Shown: positions 1 through 12,187, counted from the first letter of the stretch. The stretch: DNA of 64,000 bases from Streptomyces qinzhouensis (GCF_007856155.1 NZ_CP042266.1:1178001-1242000), one strand, 5' to 3'. Made by a program: numbers and translations. Notes: generated from the sequence alone by a model not told the origin.

Positions 1-439
1 TCAGCGGAACCCATTCACGGCGTGAGGACTCGAAGTCGTCCTCGGGGTGGCCGATATAGGTCGCGCCCTCCGCCCAGTACAGATGGTGCCGGGCGTCGAT
101 GAGCCCATTGGCGGGCTCGACGGTGAGCAGATGGCGCAGGGGGCCCGGCCGCCAGCCGGTCTCCTCCTCCATCTCCCGGGCCGCCGCGGACTCGATCTCC
201 TCGCCGTCCTCGACCACACCCGCCGCCAGCTCCCAGCCCCAGCTGTCCGTGATGAACCGGTGTCGCCAGAGCATGAGGACCTCGTTGTCCTCGTTGACGG
301 CCGTCGCCACGGCGACGGCGCGGAGCCGGATGAGGAAGTGGTCCAGATGCCGGCCGTCCGGTAGCCGGACATCCGCCAGATTCACCCTGAACCAGCGGTT
401 TTCATACACAGTTTGCTCATTGAGGTTTGTCCACTGCAC
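1..439 (-). CDS. Nudix hydrolase (ADP-ribose pyrophosphatase-like), 3' end cut by window edge
   Basis: Nudix enzymes hydrolyse nucleoside diphosphates linked to another group, and this one most resembles ADP-ribose pyrophosphatase-type members. The complete Nudix box is visible: G-x5-E-x7-REMEEETGW. The N-terminus reads VQWTNLNEQTVYENRWF from a GTG at 437-439, preceded by a GGTGG-rich stretch, and an in-frame stop lies further upstream. A second GTG at VYENRW is possible. About 146 codons are visible and the frame is still open at base 1, so the C-terminus is missing. A hairpin separates it from the upstream regulator gene on the same strand. The family call is firm but the substrate is not known. 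Confidence 0.88.
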   Translation of the reverse strand, partial: MQWTNLNEQTVYENRWFRVNLADVRLPDGRHLDHFLIRLRAVAVATAVNEDNEVLMLWRHRFITDSWGWELAAGVVEDGEEIESAAAREMEEETGWRPGPLRHLLTVEPANGLIDARHHLYWAEGATYIGHPEDDFESSRREWVPL

Positions 440-540
440 AGTTCTGCCACCTCTCGGGCCGTAGGTGGCAACATCGCAGCAGTCGATCTTGTCCAGTGGA
501 ATCGCCCACCGTTGTGGTCAAGCCACGGGAACGCCTTCCG

Positions 541-568
541 GGACTCCGGGTACCGGCTCCGGGAGTCC
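541..568 (-). terminator. Inverted repeat downstream of the XRE/TPR regulator gene
   Basis: GGACTCC at 541-547 and GGAGTCC at 562-568 form a stem with extra GC pairing inside. It lies about 30 bases past the stop of the regulator gene at 598. Streptomyces terminators usually lack a T tract, as here. No folding energy was computed. Confidence 0.45.
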
Positions 569-597
569 GCGATCCGGGCGCCGGCGCCCGGCCGGTC

Positions 598-1938
598 TCA
601 CAGCGGGACCCGCAGCGCCTCGTCGATGAACCCCGCCGCCTGCCGCGCGTTCGCGCTGCCGCTCGCCAGCAGATGTTCCCGGACCGTACGGAGCCGGTCG
701 CGCAGCCGCCGGGATTCCATGCCCCGGACCCGTTCCGTCATTTCGACGGCGGTCGCCGCGGCCCGGTCCGGCTCGCCCTGGCAGAGTTCGATCTCGCAGA
801 GCATCGCCAGCCGGTGCACCCGGCCCCGGTCGTGGGCCGGTGTCCCGGCCGCGGCCGCGGCATGCTCCCGGGCCCCGGCCAGATCGCCCAGGCTGAGCAG
901 CGCCTCCGCCGCCTGCACATTGACCAGGCCCGGCTGGACATAGCCGGTCTCGTCCGGCTCGTCCCCGAAGTGGATCCGCTCGGCCTCGCTCTCGGCCCGC
1001 CCGATACAGCGCAGCGCCGACGCGTGGTCGCCGAGCTGGGCGTAGGCCTTCGCCTGCATCGCGTACAGATCGGCGGCGAGCGCCGGAGTGATCCGGCCGC
1101 CCGCCGTGCGCAGGGCGGCCTCCGCGAAGGCGACGGCCTGCCGGTGCTCGGAGAGGAACAGCGACTGATTGACCAGCAGGGCGATCACATAGGCGCCGAG
1201 GCCCTGGTCACCGCTGGCCTTGGCGAGCCGCAGCGCCTGGTGGAAGTAGCGCTGGGCCAGTCCGTGCGCATCGGAGTCGTAGGCGCAGATCCCGGCGACG
1301 GCGACGAGCCCGCCGGTCGCCCGGTGCAACTGCCGTCCGAGCGCGTCGTTGTACGAGCCGCGCAGCAGCGGCGCGGTCTCGGCGTTGAGAAAACCGACGA
1401 TGCGGGTACGGGTCGCCACCCCGCCCGCCCTGCGGTACATCAGCTCGTAGTGCGCCCTGGCCGCCCGCAGCATGGTGACGTCCGCCATGGAGACCCGGGT
1501 GACGCCGGAGCGGGAGACGTCCGCGTCCTCCGGGGGGTTCTCCCACTCCCAGACCGGCATCACGGCGGGGGTGCCGGTGACCGCGGGGGCCTCGATGACA
1601 TGTCGGCGCTGCTGTTCGTCGGAGCGCCAGAGCGCGGTGGCCCGGTCCACGAAGCCGGCCAGCGGGGTACCGGGCAGGGTCAGCTGGGCGCCGTCCACGC
1701 CCAGGCCGATATCGCCGAGGGTCAGCGGACGGCGCAGCCGCTCGGCGAGCACCTCGCAGATCAGATCGGGCACTTGGCCGCGCGGGCGCTGGCCCTTGAG
1801 CCAGCGGGCGACGGCGGTGTGCTCGTAGCGCAGGCCGAGTCCCCTGGCCCGGCCTGCCCGGTTGACCCGGGCGGCGAGGCCCGCGTGGGAGAAGCCCGCC
1901 TCGTCGATGAGGGCGTCGAGCAGGGTGTTCGGCTGCAT
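598..1938 (-). CDS. Helix-turn-helix transcriptional regulator with TPR-like C-terminal domain
   Basis: A predicted cytoplasmic DNA-binding regulator of 446 aa. The N-terminus (MQPNTLLDALIDEAG) carries a Cro/C1-type helix-turn-helix within roughly the first 90 residues. Ala/Leu-rich helical repeats then run to the C-terminus and resemble the TPR-like arrays of large Streptomyces regulators such as NsdA. I start it at the ATG at 1936-1938. Upstream in-frame codons read low-complexity sequence over the likely promoter. A 19-base palindrome lies 46-64 bases before the ATG and may be its own operator. Target genes and any ligand are unknown. Confidence 0.8.
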   Translation of the reverse strand: MQPNTLLDALIDEAGFSHAGLAARVNRAGRARGLGLRYEHTAVARWLKGQRPRGQVPDLICEVLAERLRRPLTLGDIGLGVDGAQLTLPGTPLAGFVDRATALWRSDEQQRRHVIEAPAVTGTPAVMPVWEWENPPEDADVSRSGVTRVSMADVTMLRAARAHYELMYRRAGGVATRTRIVGFLNAETAPLLRGSYNDALGRQLHRATGGLVAVAGICAYDSDAHGLAQRYFHQALRLAKASGDQGLGAYVIALLVNQSLFLSEHRQAVAFAEAALRTAGGRITPALAADLYAMQAKAYAQLGDHASALRCIGRAESEAERIHFGDEPDETGYVQPGLVNVQAAEALLSLGDLAGAREHAAAAAGTPAHDRGRVHRLAMLCEIELCQGEPDRAAATAVEMTERVRGMESRRLRDRLRTVREHLLASGSANARQAAGFIDEALRVPL

Positions 1939-2230
1939 ACGGGCGCTCCGGAGGCTCGGTGCGCCCAGCGTAGTGGACCGGCGGTTCACACGGGGTGTGA
2001 ACGGAATGCCTGTACCGGGGGCCCGTGTGCGCTGCCGTCGGCCGCCCGCGACCGCTTGACTGAGGTGCCTCTCAAGGAGGCGGCCGGACCGCCGGCTCCC
2101 CCTCGTACAGTGCGGCGGTCCCCGATCGCGTCGTCCGCTCTGCTGATCTGCCCGACACTCCGCGGCAGGGCGGACGGCGCAGGCCGCGCGGACAGCCCTC
2201 GGAGGGTCTCCCTCCGCAGCGTGCGGCCGA
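1939..2230. other. Gene-free stretch upstream of the XRE/TPR regulator
   Basis: The interval between the regulator start and the phosphatase gene is about 355 bases. It holds a possible -10 box TACGCT (minus strand, 1967-1972), the palindrome at 1984-2002 and, at 2231-2257, a strong hairpin. I see no credible coding frame or RNA gene in the rest. Confidence 0.5.
1984..2002. promoter_or_regulatory. 19-base palindrome, candidate operator
   Basis: GTTCACAC-GGG-GTGTGAAC is a perfect inverted repeat with 8-base arms. It lies where the -35 region of the regulator gene would be expected, so autoregulation is the simplest reading. The binding protein is inferred, not shown. Confidence 0.45.
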
Positions 2231-2257
2231 CTGGGCCCGTCCCGTGGACGGGCCCAG
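2231..2257 (-). terminator. Strong hairpin after the PP2C gene
   Basis: A 12-base perfect stem (CTGGGCCCGTCC with its complement) and a 3-base loop lie 38 bases past the stop codon of the phosphatase gene. Confidence 0.65.
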
Positions 2258-2294
2258 GGCCGCGGCCCGCCGCCCCGCGCGGCTTCCCGTGGTG

Positions 2295-3497
2295 TCAGTG
2301 CCGGACAGGTGCGCTCGGTACGGCGGTGGGCGCGTCGAGCGTCGAGGTGTCCGCCGGATCGCCGGTACGGTCGCCTCCCGCCCCCTTCCGCTCGCCCGTG
2401 ACCCGGTCGTGGCGGTCGTGGCGGTCGTTGCGGAGCAGCAGCAGGGCGACGTCGTCGCCGGGGCGGCCGCCGGTGTGCCGCAGCAGCGCCGCCCGCAGTG
2501 TGGCGATCACGGCCTCGGGCGGTGCGGGCGGGCCGGCCGCGATGCGTTCCAGAGCGGGTCGGAGACCGAAGAACCTGCCCCGGGCGTCCCGCGCCTCCAC
2601 CGCCCCGTCGGTATGGAGCAGCAGAGCCTCGCCCGGCAGCAGGGGATCCCCGATGTACGGGTCGAGTACGGCGGGGAGGGGGAACGGTCCGAGCGGGGGC
2701 AGTGGTTCGGCGGCGGCGAGCGGCCGGGCACCGCCGGGGCCGAGCCGGTAGGGCCAGGGATGGCCGCAGTTCAGGGCCCGTACGCCGCAGTCCTGGTCGA
2801 TCTCCAGCAGGAGCAGGGTGACGAACTCCTCGGCCGACGGACTCTCCGGGTCGGTGCCGCGGGCGGCCGGGTGCTCGTCGCGGGCGCGTTCGCGCAGATG
2901 GCGCTGGACGGCGCGGTCGAGCCGCCGCAGGAGGTCCCCGAGGTCGGGTTCGTCGTGCGCGGCCTCGCGGAAGCTGCCGAGGACCGCGGCGACCGCCCCT
3001 ATCGCGGGCAGCCCGTGGCCGCGTACGTCCCCGATCACGGCACGCACCCCGTACGGCGTGGCCGCGACCTCGTACAGATCGCCGCCGACGGTCGCGCCCC
3101 GGCTCGCGGAGAGTTGCCCCGAGGCGAGGGAGAGCCCTTCGAGGCGGGCGGGCGGCGGACGCAGCAGCACGCTCTGGGTGGCGTCCGCCACGGCGCGCGC
3201 CCGGCGCAGTTCGCGGCGGAGCCGGCAGCGGGCGGCGATGACGACTCCGGTGCCGACGATGAGCAGGACCAGCGCCGCGACGATCCGCTCGCCCAGGCTC
3301 TCGGGATGGTCGTGGGGCATCACCACCCGCCCGATGAGCGCGGCGGCGGCGCAGGCGACGGGCAGACCGAACGGCAGCAGTCTGCGCAGCGGCCGTACCG
3401 CGCCGGGGCGGGCCCGGGCTCCGGCCTGGGCGTGGGTGCGCGGCCGTCCGGCCCGGTGTGCCACCGGAGAGGGACGTGCAGAACTGCTACGGATCAT
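2295..3497 (-). CDS. Membrane-anchored PP2C-type (SpoIIE-like) serine/threonine phosphatase
   Basis: A protein phosphatase of about 400 aa, likely acting on anti-sigma antagonist or similar phosphoproteins, as SpoIIE/RsbU proteins do. Two hydrophobic segments near the N-terminus (LLPFGLPVACAAAALIG and IVAALVLLIVGTGVVIA) anchor it in the membrane. The catalytic domain follows, with the metal-binding GGDLYEV and GDVRGHG motifs and a later LHTDGAVEAR segment. The start is the ATG at 3495-3497, preceded by AGGGGACC. A longer frame upstream is compositionally non-coding. There is no adjacent anti-sigma or STAS gene, so the substrate cannot be inferred. Confidence 0.87.
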   Translation of the reverse strand: MIRSSSARPSPVAHRAGRPRTHAQAGARARPGAVRPLRRLLPFGLPVACAAAALIGRVVMPHDHPESLGERIVAALVLLIVGTGVVIAARCRLRRELRRARAVADATQSVLLRPPPARLEGLSLASGQLSASRGATVGGDLYEVAATPYGVRAVIGDVRGHGLPAIGAVAAVLGSFREAAHDEPDLGDLLRRLDRAVQRHLRERARDEHPAARGTDPESPSAEEFVTLLLLEIDQDCGVRALNCGHPWPYRLGPGGARPLAAAEPLPPLGPFPLPAVLDPYIGDPLLPGEALLLHTDGAVEARDARGRFFGLRPALERIAAGPPAPPEAVIATLRAALLRHTGGRPGDDVALLLLRNDRHDRHDRVTGERKGAGGDRTGDPADTSTLDAPTAVPSAPVRH

Positions 3498-4327
3498 GCC
3501 GATGGTCCCCTCATAGGCCCCTGCCCGGCGCTCCGGCCGCCCCGCGCTCCCGTCCGGGCAGCGATACCGTCCGCCCCTGGCGGGACGGACGGGGCTGAAC
3601 GGGTACGGCCTGCGGCCGGGTCGATTGTGTCGACCGTACGGGGAGGAAGGGAACAACCTCCCCCGTTCTCACTCGAATGAGTGAGAACAGCGACGGACCG
3701 GGCGAAGACGGGTCCGGGGCCGTTCACCGCCGCGTTTCCGCCGGGGGCCGCGCGGAGGTGACGTATCGTCATATTGCTTGTACGGGTGGGGTGTTGCCGT
3801 CGGACAGGGGCGGAGTGCCGGTGGCCGGGCGCGGGCCGCGTCCGGTGCCCGGCCGGGGGTGGGGTGACCGCCCGGGGCGTCAACGGATGTCGTCCACGGC
3901 CGTCACCGCCGGGCCGTGACGGCGGGTGCCCCGCCCCGGGCCGGGTCGCGACGCGGGCGCACCACCGCGGGCCGCACCGGCCGACGCCGGGGAGCACACC
4001 CGGGGGCGGCCACGGCGAATGCGCCCCGCACCGGTCGTGCCGGGCCGATCGGCGGCCGGGCACCCCGCCCACCAGCCCCCGCCCGGGCGAGGACGGCCAC
4101 TCGGGCCGGGAGCGCCCCGGCGCCCCCTCCGACGACCGCGTGCCCCGGCGCCGCCCGACGGGCTCTCGACGGCTCGCGGGGCGGGCTGGGGCTCGATGGA
4201 GCCGGGCGCGATCGCGCGTGCTCTCGGCAGGGCGTGAGGGGGGCGGCCGTACAGCGGTGGCGCGACGGGCGTGAACCGGAACCAGGGCGCGGCTCGCGCC
4301 CCCGGCGGACCGCCGTGTCCGGGCGCG
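3498..4327. other. Gene-poor stretch upstream of PP2C and downstream of pheT
   Basis: About 830 bases without a credible gene. Frames crossing it encode only Arg/Gly/Pro-rich shadow peptides. It holds a perfect palindrome at 3665-3688 and a 13-base palindrome, TGACG-TAT-CGTCA, at 3759-3771 next to a short AT-richer patch (3760-3780), which could be a promoter. Nothing else was recognised. Confidence 0.45.
3665..3688. promoter_or_regulatory. 24-base perfect inverted repeat, candidate operator
   Basis: GTTCTCACTC and GAGTGAGAAC are perfect 10-base arms around GAAT. The repeat lies 168-191 bases upstream of the PP2C start. Its A+T content is high for this genome and it has no adjacent T tract, so an operator seems likelier than a terminator. 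Confidence 0.45.
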
Positions 4328-4362
4328 CCGCGGCCCCCGGAGCCGTATTCCGGGGGCCGCGG
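4328..4362 (-). terminator. pheST terminator
   Basis: A 14-base perfect stem (CCGCGGCCCCCGGA and its complement) with a 7-base loop begins about 20 bases after the pheT stop codon. Confidence 0.75.
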
Positions 4363-4383
4363 TGGTGCGGAGGAGAGCGGGTG

Positions 4384-6911
4384 TCAGACGCCGCGCAGGA
4401 CCGCGCCCGCGGCCTGTGCCGCGGCGGCGACCGCCGCGTCACGGGCGGCCGTGGCCTCCTCGACGGTCAGCGTCCGGTCGGGGGCACGGAAGCGCAGCGC
4501 GTACGCCAGCGACTTCTTGCCCTCGCCGATCTGCTCACCGGTGAAGACGTCGAACAGCCGGATGGACTCCAGCAGCTCACCGGCGCCCACGGCGAGCGCG
4601 TGCTCGACGAAGGCGGCGGGGACGTCCGCGTCGACCACCAGGGCCACGTCCTGGGTGGCGACGGGGAACGAGGAGATCCGCGGCGCGGTGACCGCGCCCT
4701 CGCCCGCCCGCTGCACCAGGTCCAGATCGAGTTCCATGGCGGAGGTACGGGCGGGCACCCCGAAGGCCTTCACCACGCGCGGGTGGAGTTCACCCGCGTG
4801 GCCGGCGGAGGTCTTCACCCCGTCGACGACGACGAACAGCTCCGCGCACCGGCCCGGATGCCAGGGGCCGTACTGTGCCTGCTCGACGGCGAGTTCGGCA
4901 CCGGCCTCACGGGCGACGGTACGGGCCGCCTCGACGGCGTCCGCCCAGTCCGCCGGACGCCCCTTGCCCCACCAGCCGGCCTGCTCACGGGCGCCGGCCA
5001 GCACCACGGCGGCGTGCCGGGGCTGCTCGGGCAGGGCCGCGTCCAGTCCCGCCAGCTCGGCGTCCGTGGGACGCCGGTCGACGGGGAGCGCGGCGGCCCG
5101 CCGGGGCTCGGCCGTGGGGTGGAAGACCAGACCGGTCTCGAAGAGGGCCAGATCGTGGCTGCCGCGGCCGTCGTTGCGGCGCAGGGCTCCGAGGAGTCCG
5201 GGCAGCAGCGTGGTCCGGAGCGCGGGCTCCTCGTCGGAGAGCGGGTTGGCCAGGGTGACGACGCGGCGGGCCGGGTCGTCGGCGGCCAGGTCCAGCTTGT
5301 CGAAGACCCCCGGGCCGACGAAGGGGTAGTTCGGCGCCTCGGTGTAGCCGGACCCGGCGAGCGCCCGGCCGACGCGGCGGTGCAGCCGCTGCCGGTCGTT
5401 CAGCCCCCGGCCGGAGGACGGCCGGGGCAGCGTGGCGGGGAGGTTCTCGTACCCCTCGAGCCGCATGACCTCCTCGGCGAGGTCGTTGGGCGCGGTGAGG
5501 TCGGGGCGCCACGACGGGACGGTGACGATCAGCTCGTCCTGTCCGTAGACGTCGCAGCCCACGTCCTGGAGACGGCGGACGACGAGCTCCCGCCCGTACA
5601 CCACACCGGCGACCCGGTCGGGGTGGTCGGCGCGCATGGTCACCGTGCGGGGCGCGGAGGGCGTGATGACCTCGGTGACGCCCGGCTCCGCGGTACCCCC
5701 GGCGAGGAGCACCAGCAGATCGACGGTCCGCTGGGCGGCGGCCGCCGCGGCCAGCGGATCGACACCACGCTCGAAGCGGCGGGAGGCCTCCGAGGACAGC
5801 TTGTGGCGGCGGGCCGTCCTGGCGATGGCGACCGGGTCGAAGTGGGCGGCCTCGACGACGATGTCGGTGGTGCCGCGGACCTGGCCGGTCTCGGGGTCGG
5901 CGACCGCGTCGGCGATCTCGGTGTGCGCGCCGCCCATGACACCCGCGAGCCCGATCGGGCCGCGGCTGTCGGTGATCACCAGATCCTCGGCATCGAGGAT
6001 CCGGCGGGTGCCGTCGAGGGTGGTGATCTTCTCACCGGGCTCGGCCCGGCGCACCCCGATGGGCCCGTCGATCAGGGTCCGGTCGTAGGCGTGCAGCGGC
6101 TGGCCCAGCTCCAGCATCACGTAGTTGGTGATGTCGACGGCCAGCGAGATCGGCCGCATACCGGCCTTCTGGAGGCGGCGGCGGAGCCAGATCGGGGAGC
6201 GTGCCTCCGGGTCGACGCCGGTGACGGTGCGCGCGGTGAAGCGGTCGCAGCCGACCGGGTCGGCGACCTGGACCGGGTAGCCGTGGGCATGGGGCCCGGG
6301 GACGTCGAGCAGCGCCGGATCGCGCAGCGGCAGCCCGTACGCGGTGGCCGCCTCGCGGGCGACCCCGCGCAGCGACAGGGCATAGCCGCGGTCGGGGGTG
6401 ACGGCGATGGAGAGGACCTCGTCGCGCAGCTCCAGCAGGGCGATCGCGTCGGTGCCGGCCACGTGCTCCGGCGGGAGCACGATGATGCCGCCGGAGGTGT
6501 CGGCGCCCATGCCCAGCTCGTCGGAGGAGCAGATCATGCCGCGGGACATCCGGCCGTACGTCTTACGCTCGGCGATCTTGAAGCCGCCGGGCAGCTCGGC
6601 GCCGGGGAGGACCACGACGACCTTGTCGCCGACGGCGAAGTTACGGGCGCCGCAGACGATCTCCTGCGGTTCGCCGGTGCCGTTGGCCTGTCCGACGTCG
6701 ACCAGGCAGTGCCGGATCGGCTTCTTGAACTCGGTGAGCTCCTCGATGGAGAGCACCCGGCCGACGACCAGGGGGCCGGTCAGCCCGGCGCCGAGCTGTT
6801 CGACGGACTCGACCTCCAGACCGGCGGCGATCAGCTTCTGCTGTACGTCACGGCCGGTCTCGGTCGCCGGCAGGTCGACGTACTCCCGCAGCCAGGAAAG
6901 CGGGACCCGCA

Positions 6912-6912
<1 letters not shown>
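4384..6912 (-). CDS. pheT: Phenylalanine-tRNA ligase beta subunit
   Basis: The beta subunit of the alpha2-beta2 enzyme that charges tRNA-Phe in the cytoplasm. At 842 aa it has the length expected of the long bacterial form. It begins [15 protein letters not shown], followed by an EMAP/OB-type tRNA-binding domain (about residues 40-150), the B3/B4 editing region, the B5 domain, and a C-terminal anticodon-binding FDX-ACB domain ending near the stop. Its ATG overlaps the pheS stop as ATGA, which indicates translational coupling. A strong hairpin follows the gene. Confidence 0.97.
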
Positions 6913-9345
<2,433 letters not shown>

Positions 9346-9388
9346 ACCCGTGCCCCCACCTCTCCGCCGCCGCAGTGGGCCCCCGAAT

Positions 9389-9416
9389 CCGTCACCCTAC
9401 TAGCTCAAGGTGACGG
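9389..9416. promoter_or_regulatory. Inverted repeat upstream of the sensor kinase
   Basis: CCGTCACC (9389-9396) and GGTGACGG (9409-9416) flank 12 AT-richer bases. It lies between the kinase start and the methyltransferase stop and could be a terminator for the latter or a promoter element for the former. TAGGGT on the minus strand resembles a -10 box. Confidence 0.35.
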
Positions 9417-9515
9417 TCCGGACCCCCTGCGCGAGTGCGCCCCCCGTACCACCTGTCATCCCCGCTCCGCGCTCCGGACGCGCTGTCCGCTACCGCGGTG
9501 CGCTCCGGGGCGCTC

Positions 9516-10346
9516 TCATACCCCGGTGCGCTGGGCGCGCGCCGAGGCATAGAGACATACGGCCGCGGCGGTCGCCAGGTTCAGGCTCTCCGCCTTTCCG
9601 TGGATCGGGACCCTGATCACGGCGTCCGCGAGCGCCCGGGTCTCCTCGGGCAGGCCCCAGGCCTCGTTGCCGAAGACCCAGGCGGTGGGGCCGCCCATGG
9701 TTCCGGCGTCCAGTTCGGTGTCCAGGTCGTCCCCGGCGCCGTCGGCCGCCACCACGCGCACTCCGGCGCCCCGCAGCTCCCGTACGGCCCGTTCCACCGG
9801 GACGCCGACGGCGACCGGGAGATGGAAGTGGGAGCCGACCGAGGCCCGGACGGCCTTGGGGTTGTACAGGTCGACGGAGGCGTCGGTGAGGACGACGGCG
9901 TCGGCTCCGGCGGCGTCGGCACAGCGCAGTACGGTGCCCGCGTTGCCGGGGTCGCGGACATGGGCGAGGACGGCGACCAGCCGGGGCCGGGCCGCGACGA
10001 TGTCCTCGAACGGGGAGTCGACGAACCGGCAGACGCCGACCAGTCCCTGCGGGGTCACGGTGGTGGAGATCTCCGCGATCACCGTCTCGTCGGCGAGATG
10101 GAACGGGACCCCGGCGGTACGGGCCGCGCCCACGATGTCCGGATACCGTTCGGCGGCCTCGGGCGTGGCGAACAGCTCGGTGAGCGTGGGCTCCCCGGCG
10201 GGTGTCCGGTGGCCGGTGGCCTCCCGTACCGCCTGCGGCCCCTCGGCCAGGAACAACCGCTCCTTGCCGCGGAAGTTCCGCCTCGCCAGCCGCCGGGCGG
10301 CGCCGACGCGCGGGGAGCGCGGGGAGATCAACTCGGGGGCGGCCAT
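9516..10346 (-). CDS. SpoU/TrmH-family RNA 2'-O-methyltransferase
   Basis: A SAM-dependent 2'-O-ribose methyltransferase of 276 aa acting on rRNA or tRNA. It has the N-terminal substrate-binding domain (VGAARRLARRNFRGKERLFLA region) and the SPOUT knot with VLAHVRDPGNAGTVLR, VFGNEAWGL and IPIHGKAESLNLATAA-like motifs. These are the three SpoU signature motifs. The ATG at 10344-10346 follows GGAAGTGAG; longer upstream frames are Arg/Pro-rich and non-coding. It lies downstream of rplT, as in other Streptomyces. The exact target nucleotide is not deducible. Confidence 0.9.
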   Translation of the reverse strand: MAAPELISPRSPRVGAARRLARRNFRGKERLFLAEGPQAVREATGHRTPAGEPTLTELFATPEAAERYPDIVGAARTAGVPFHLADETVIAEISTTVTPQGLVGVCRFVDSPFEDIVAARPRLVAVLAHVRDPGNAGTVLRCADAAGADAVVLTDASVDLYNPKAVRASVGSHFHLPVAVGVPVERAVRELRGAGVRVVAADGAGDDLDTELDAGTMGGPTAWVFGNEAWGLPEETRALADAVIRVPIHGKAESLNLATAAAVCLYASARAQRTGV

Positions 10347-10514
10347 GGACTCACTTCCGGAAGGGGCGCCGTCGGCACGGGAGCGCGGCGCGGGACGAGA
10401 GGGCGGGCGGCACCGGACGAGCAGCGGCCCTGCCGGGCGGGCGCCCGCGGCGGGCGCCGGCCGGACGTTCCGGGCGGGCACTGAACCGGGCCGGTCGATA
10501 CTCGGGGATGCACT

Positions 10515-10547
10515 CGGACCCGCAGGCCACAGGGGCCTGCGGGTCCG
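10515..10547 (-). terminator. infC-rpmI-rplT operon terminator
   Basis: A 14-base perfect stem (CGGACCCGCAGGCC and complement) with a 5-base loop lies about 65 bases past the rplT stop. A second GC hairpin with CCGCCG/CGGCGG arms lies nearer the stop, at about 10566-10592. Confidence 0.75.
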
Positions 10548-10610
10548 GGACGCGGGGTGTCACACCGCCGCTGCGCGCTGCGCGACGGCGGCGGGACGAT
10601 CACGCGGCGA

Positions 10611-10997
10611 TCAGGCGGCGGCCTTCGGCGCGTTCACATCGGCGGGGAGCGCCTTCTGAGCGACCTCGACCAGCGCGGCGAACGCGTTGGCGTCGTTGAC
10701 GGCCAGCTCGGCCAGGATCTTGCGGTCCACCTCGATGTTGGCGGCCTTCAGACCCTGGATCAGACGGTTGTAGGTCATACCGTTCTGACGGGCAGCGGCG
10801 TTGATGCGCTGGATCCAGAGCTGACGGAAGTCGCCCTTGCGCTTCTTCCGGTCGTTGTAGTTGTAGACCAGGGAGTGGGTGACCTGCTCCTTGGCCTTGC
10901 GGTACAGGCGCGAGCGCTGACCGCGGTAACCGCTGGCCTGCTCGAGGATCGCCCGGCGCTTCTTGTGGGCGTTGACTGCCCGCTTGACGCGTGCCAC
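10611..10997 (-). CDS. rplT: Ribosomal protein L20
   Basis: A component of the 50S subunit needed for its early assembly, 128 aa. It begins [21 protein letters not shown] and has the basic N-terminal helix and the conserved [19 protein letters not shown] segment. It is the last gene of the infC-rpmI-rplT operon. In other bacteria L20 (low-GC Gram-positives, Escherichia coli) autoregulates this operon. Whether that holds here is unknown. Confidence 0.98.
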   Translation of the reverse strand: MARVKRAVNAHKKRRAILEQASGYRGQRSRLYRKAKEQVTHSLVYNYNDRKKRKGDFRQLWIQRINAAARQNGMTYNRLIQGLKAANIEVDRKILAELAVNDANAFAALVEVAQKALPADVNAPKAAA

Positions 10998-11136
10998 TTG
11001 TTAACTCCTTGTAGCGGGGCCGTACGTGCGGCGGCACGGCCCGAATACGAATTTGGTCTCCCGGTCCCGGCGTCGGCTCCCCTGCCCCGTCAGCGGGCCC
11101 CGCGACCGCGGGACCGCCCGGGGGCGGGAGGCGACG

Positions 11137-11331
11137 TCACTTGCCGAGAAGCTTCTTGATCTTCTTGGCGTCGCCGGGGGCCATCTCCGCGTTGCCGGTG
11201 AGGCGACGCGTCAGCGTGGACGGCTTGTGCTCGAGCAGGTGGCGCTTGCCGGCACGCTCACGGAGCACCTTGCCGGAGCCGGTGATCTTGAAGCGCTTCT
11301 TGGAACCGCTGTGCGTCTTGTTCTTCGGCAT
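11137..11331 (-). CDS. rpmI: Ribosomal protein L35
   Basis: A 64-aa basic 50S subunit protein beginning [20 protein letters not shown], the family signature. It is the middle gene of the infC operon, with about 124 bases to infC and 139 to rplT. Confidence 0.98.
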   Translation of the reverse strand: MPKNKTHSGSKKRFKITGSGKVLRERAGKRHLLEHKPSTLTRRLTGNAEMAPGDAKKIKKLLGK

Positions 11332-11455
11332 CGCGCCGTAATCTCCTCGTCAGTGGCGCTCTCCCCCGGCGCGCGAGCACCGGGCACGCGGGAGCGTCCA
11401 GTTCGTCTTGTCAGGTCCGGGGCGGACCCGGGGCTGCCGGTGGCGGCCCCTGGGA

Positions 11456-12109
11456 TCACCCCTCGGCGGGCGTCTCGGCCGGAGCCTCGGCCTGAAGCTC
11501 GGCGTCGGCCTCGGCCTCGGCGAGAGCCTCGGCCTTCGGGTCCCGGCCCGCCTTACGTGCGGCCTGGGCCTCACGCGCCTCGGCCATGGCCTCGGTCTTC
11601 TTCTTGTGCGGCCCGAGAACCATGATCATGTTCCGGCCGTCCTGCTTCGGGTTCGACTCGATGAATCCGAGGTCTTCGACATCGGACGCAAGACGCTGAA
11701 GCAGACGGTAACCAAGCTCGGGGCGGGACTGCTCACGACCACGGAACATGATCGTGATCTTGACCTTGTCGCCCTGCTTGAGGAAGCGGACGACATGGCC
11801 CTTCTTGGTGTCGTAGTCGTGCGGGTCGATCTTCGGCCGGAGCTTCATCTCCTTGATGACCGTGTGCGCCTGGTTCTTGCGCGCCTCACGGGCCTTCATG
11901 GCCGACTCGTACTTGAACTTCCCGTAGTCCATGAGCTTGCACACGGGCGGCCGGGCGTTCGCCGCGACCTCGACCAGGTCGAGGTCGTACTCCTGGGCGA
12001 GCTCAAGGGCCTTGGCGAGCGGGACAATGCCCACCTGCTCGCCGCTGGGACCGACAAGCCGCACTTCGGGAACGCGAATCCGGTCGTTGATGCGGGGCTC
12101 GGCGCTGAT
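11456..12109 (-). CDS. infC: Translation initiation factor IF-3, apparent AUC start codon
   Basis: IF-3 binds the 30S subunit, blocks 50S joining and checks the start codon. The conserved N-terminus [20 protein letters not shown] is encoded in full, and its first codon is ATC (12107-12109), directly behind a strong GAGGAGG. No ATG, GTG or TTG in frame explains those residues, and the nearest GTG, at 12062-12064, would delete 15 conserved ones. A rare AUU start is the known basis of IF-3 autoregulation in Escherichia coli. The N- and C-domains are intact (217 aa) and an Ala/Glu-rich tail of about 35 residues follows, as in other actinobacteria. Confidence 0.95.
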   Translation of the reverse strand: MSAEPRINDRIRVPEVRLVGPSGEQVGIVPLAKALELAQEYDLDLVEVAANARPPVCKLMDYGKFKYESAMKAREARKNQAHTVIKEMKLRPKIDPHDYDTKKGHVVRFLKQGDKVKITIMFRGREQSRPELGYRLLQRLASDVEDLGFIESNPKQDGRNMIMVLGPHKKKTEAMAEAREAQAARKAGRDPKAEALAEAEADAELQAEAPAETPAEG

Positions 12110-12187
12110 GGATCCTCCTCGGTAGCACCACGCGGCCGACTGGCAGACGGCCGCGAGCGTCTGGTGAGACCAACCGCGCAGGAGCAG

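Noticed and set aside
3677..3919. 80-codon plus-strand frame in the gene-poor region
   Set aside because: No ribosome-binding site, Gly/Arg-rich random composition, and it begins inside the palindrome.
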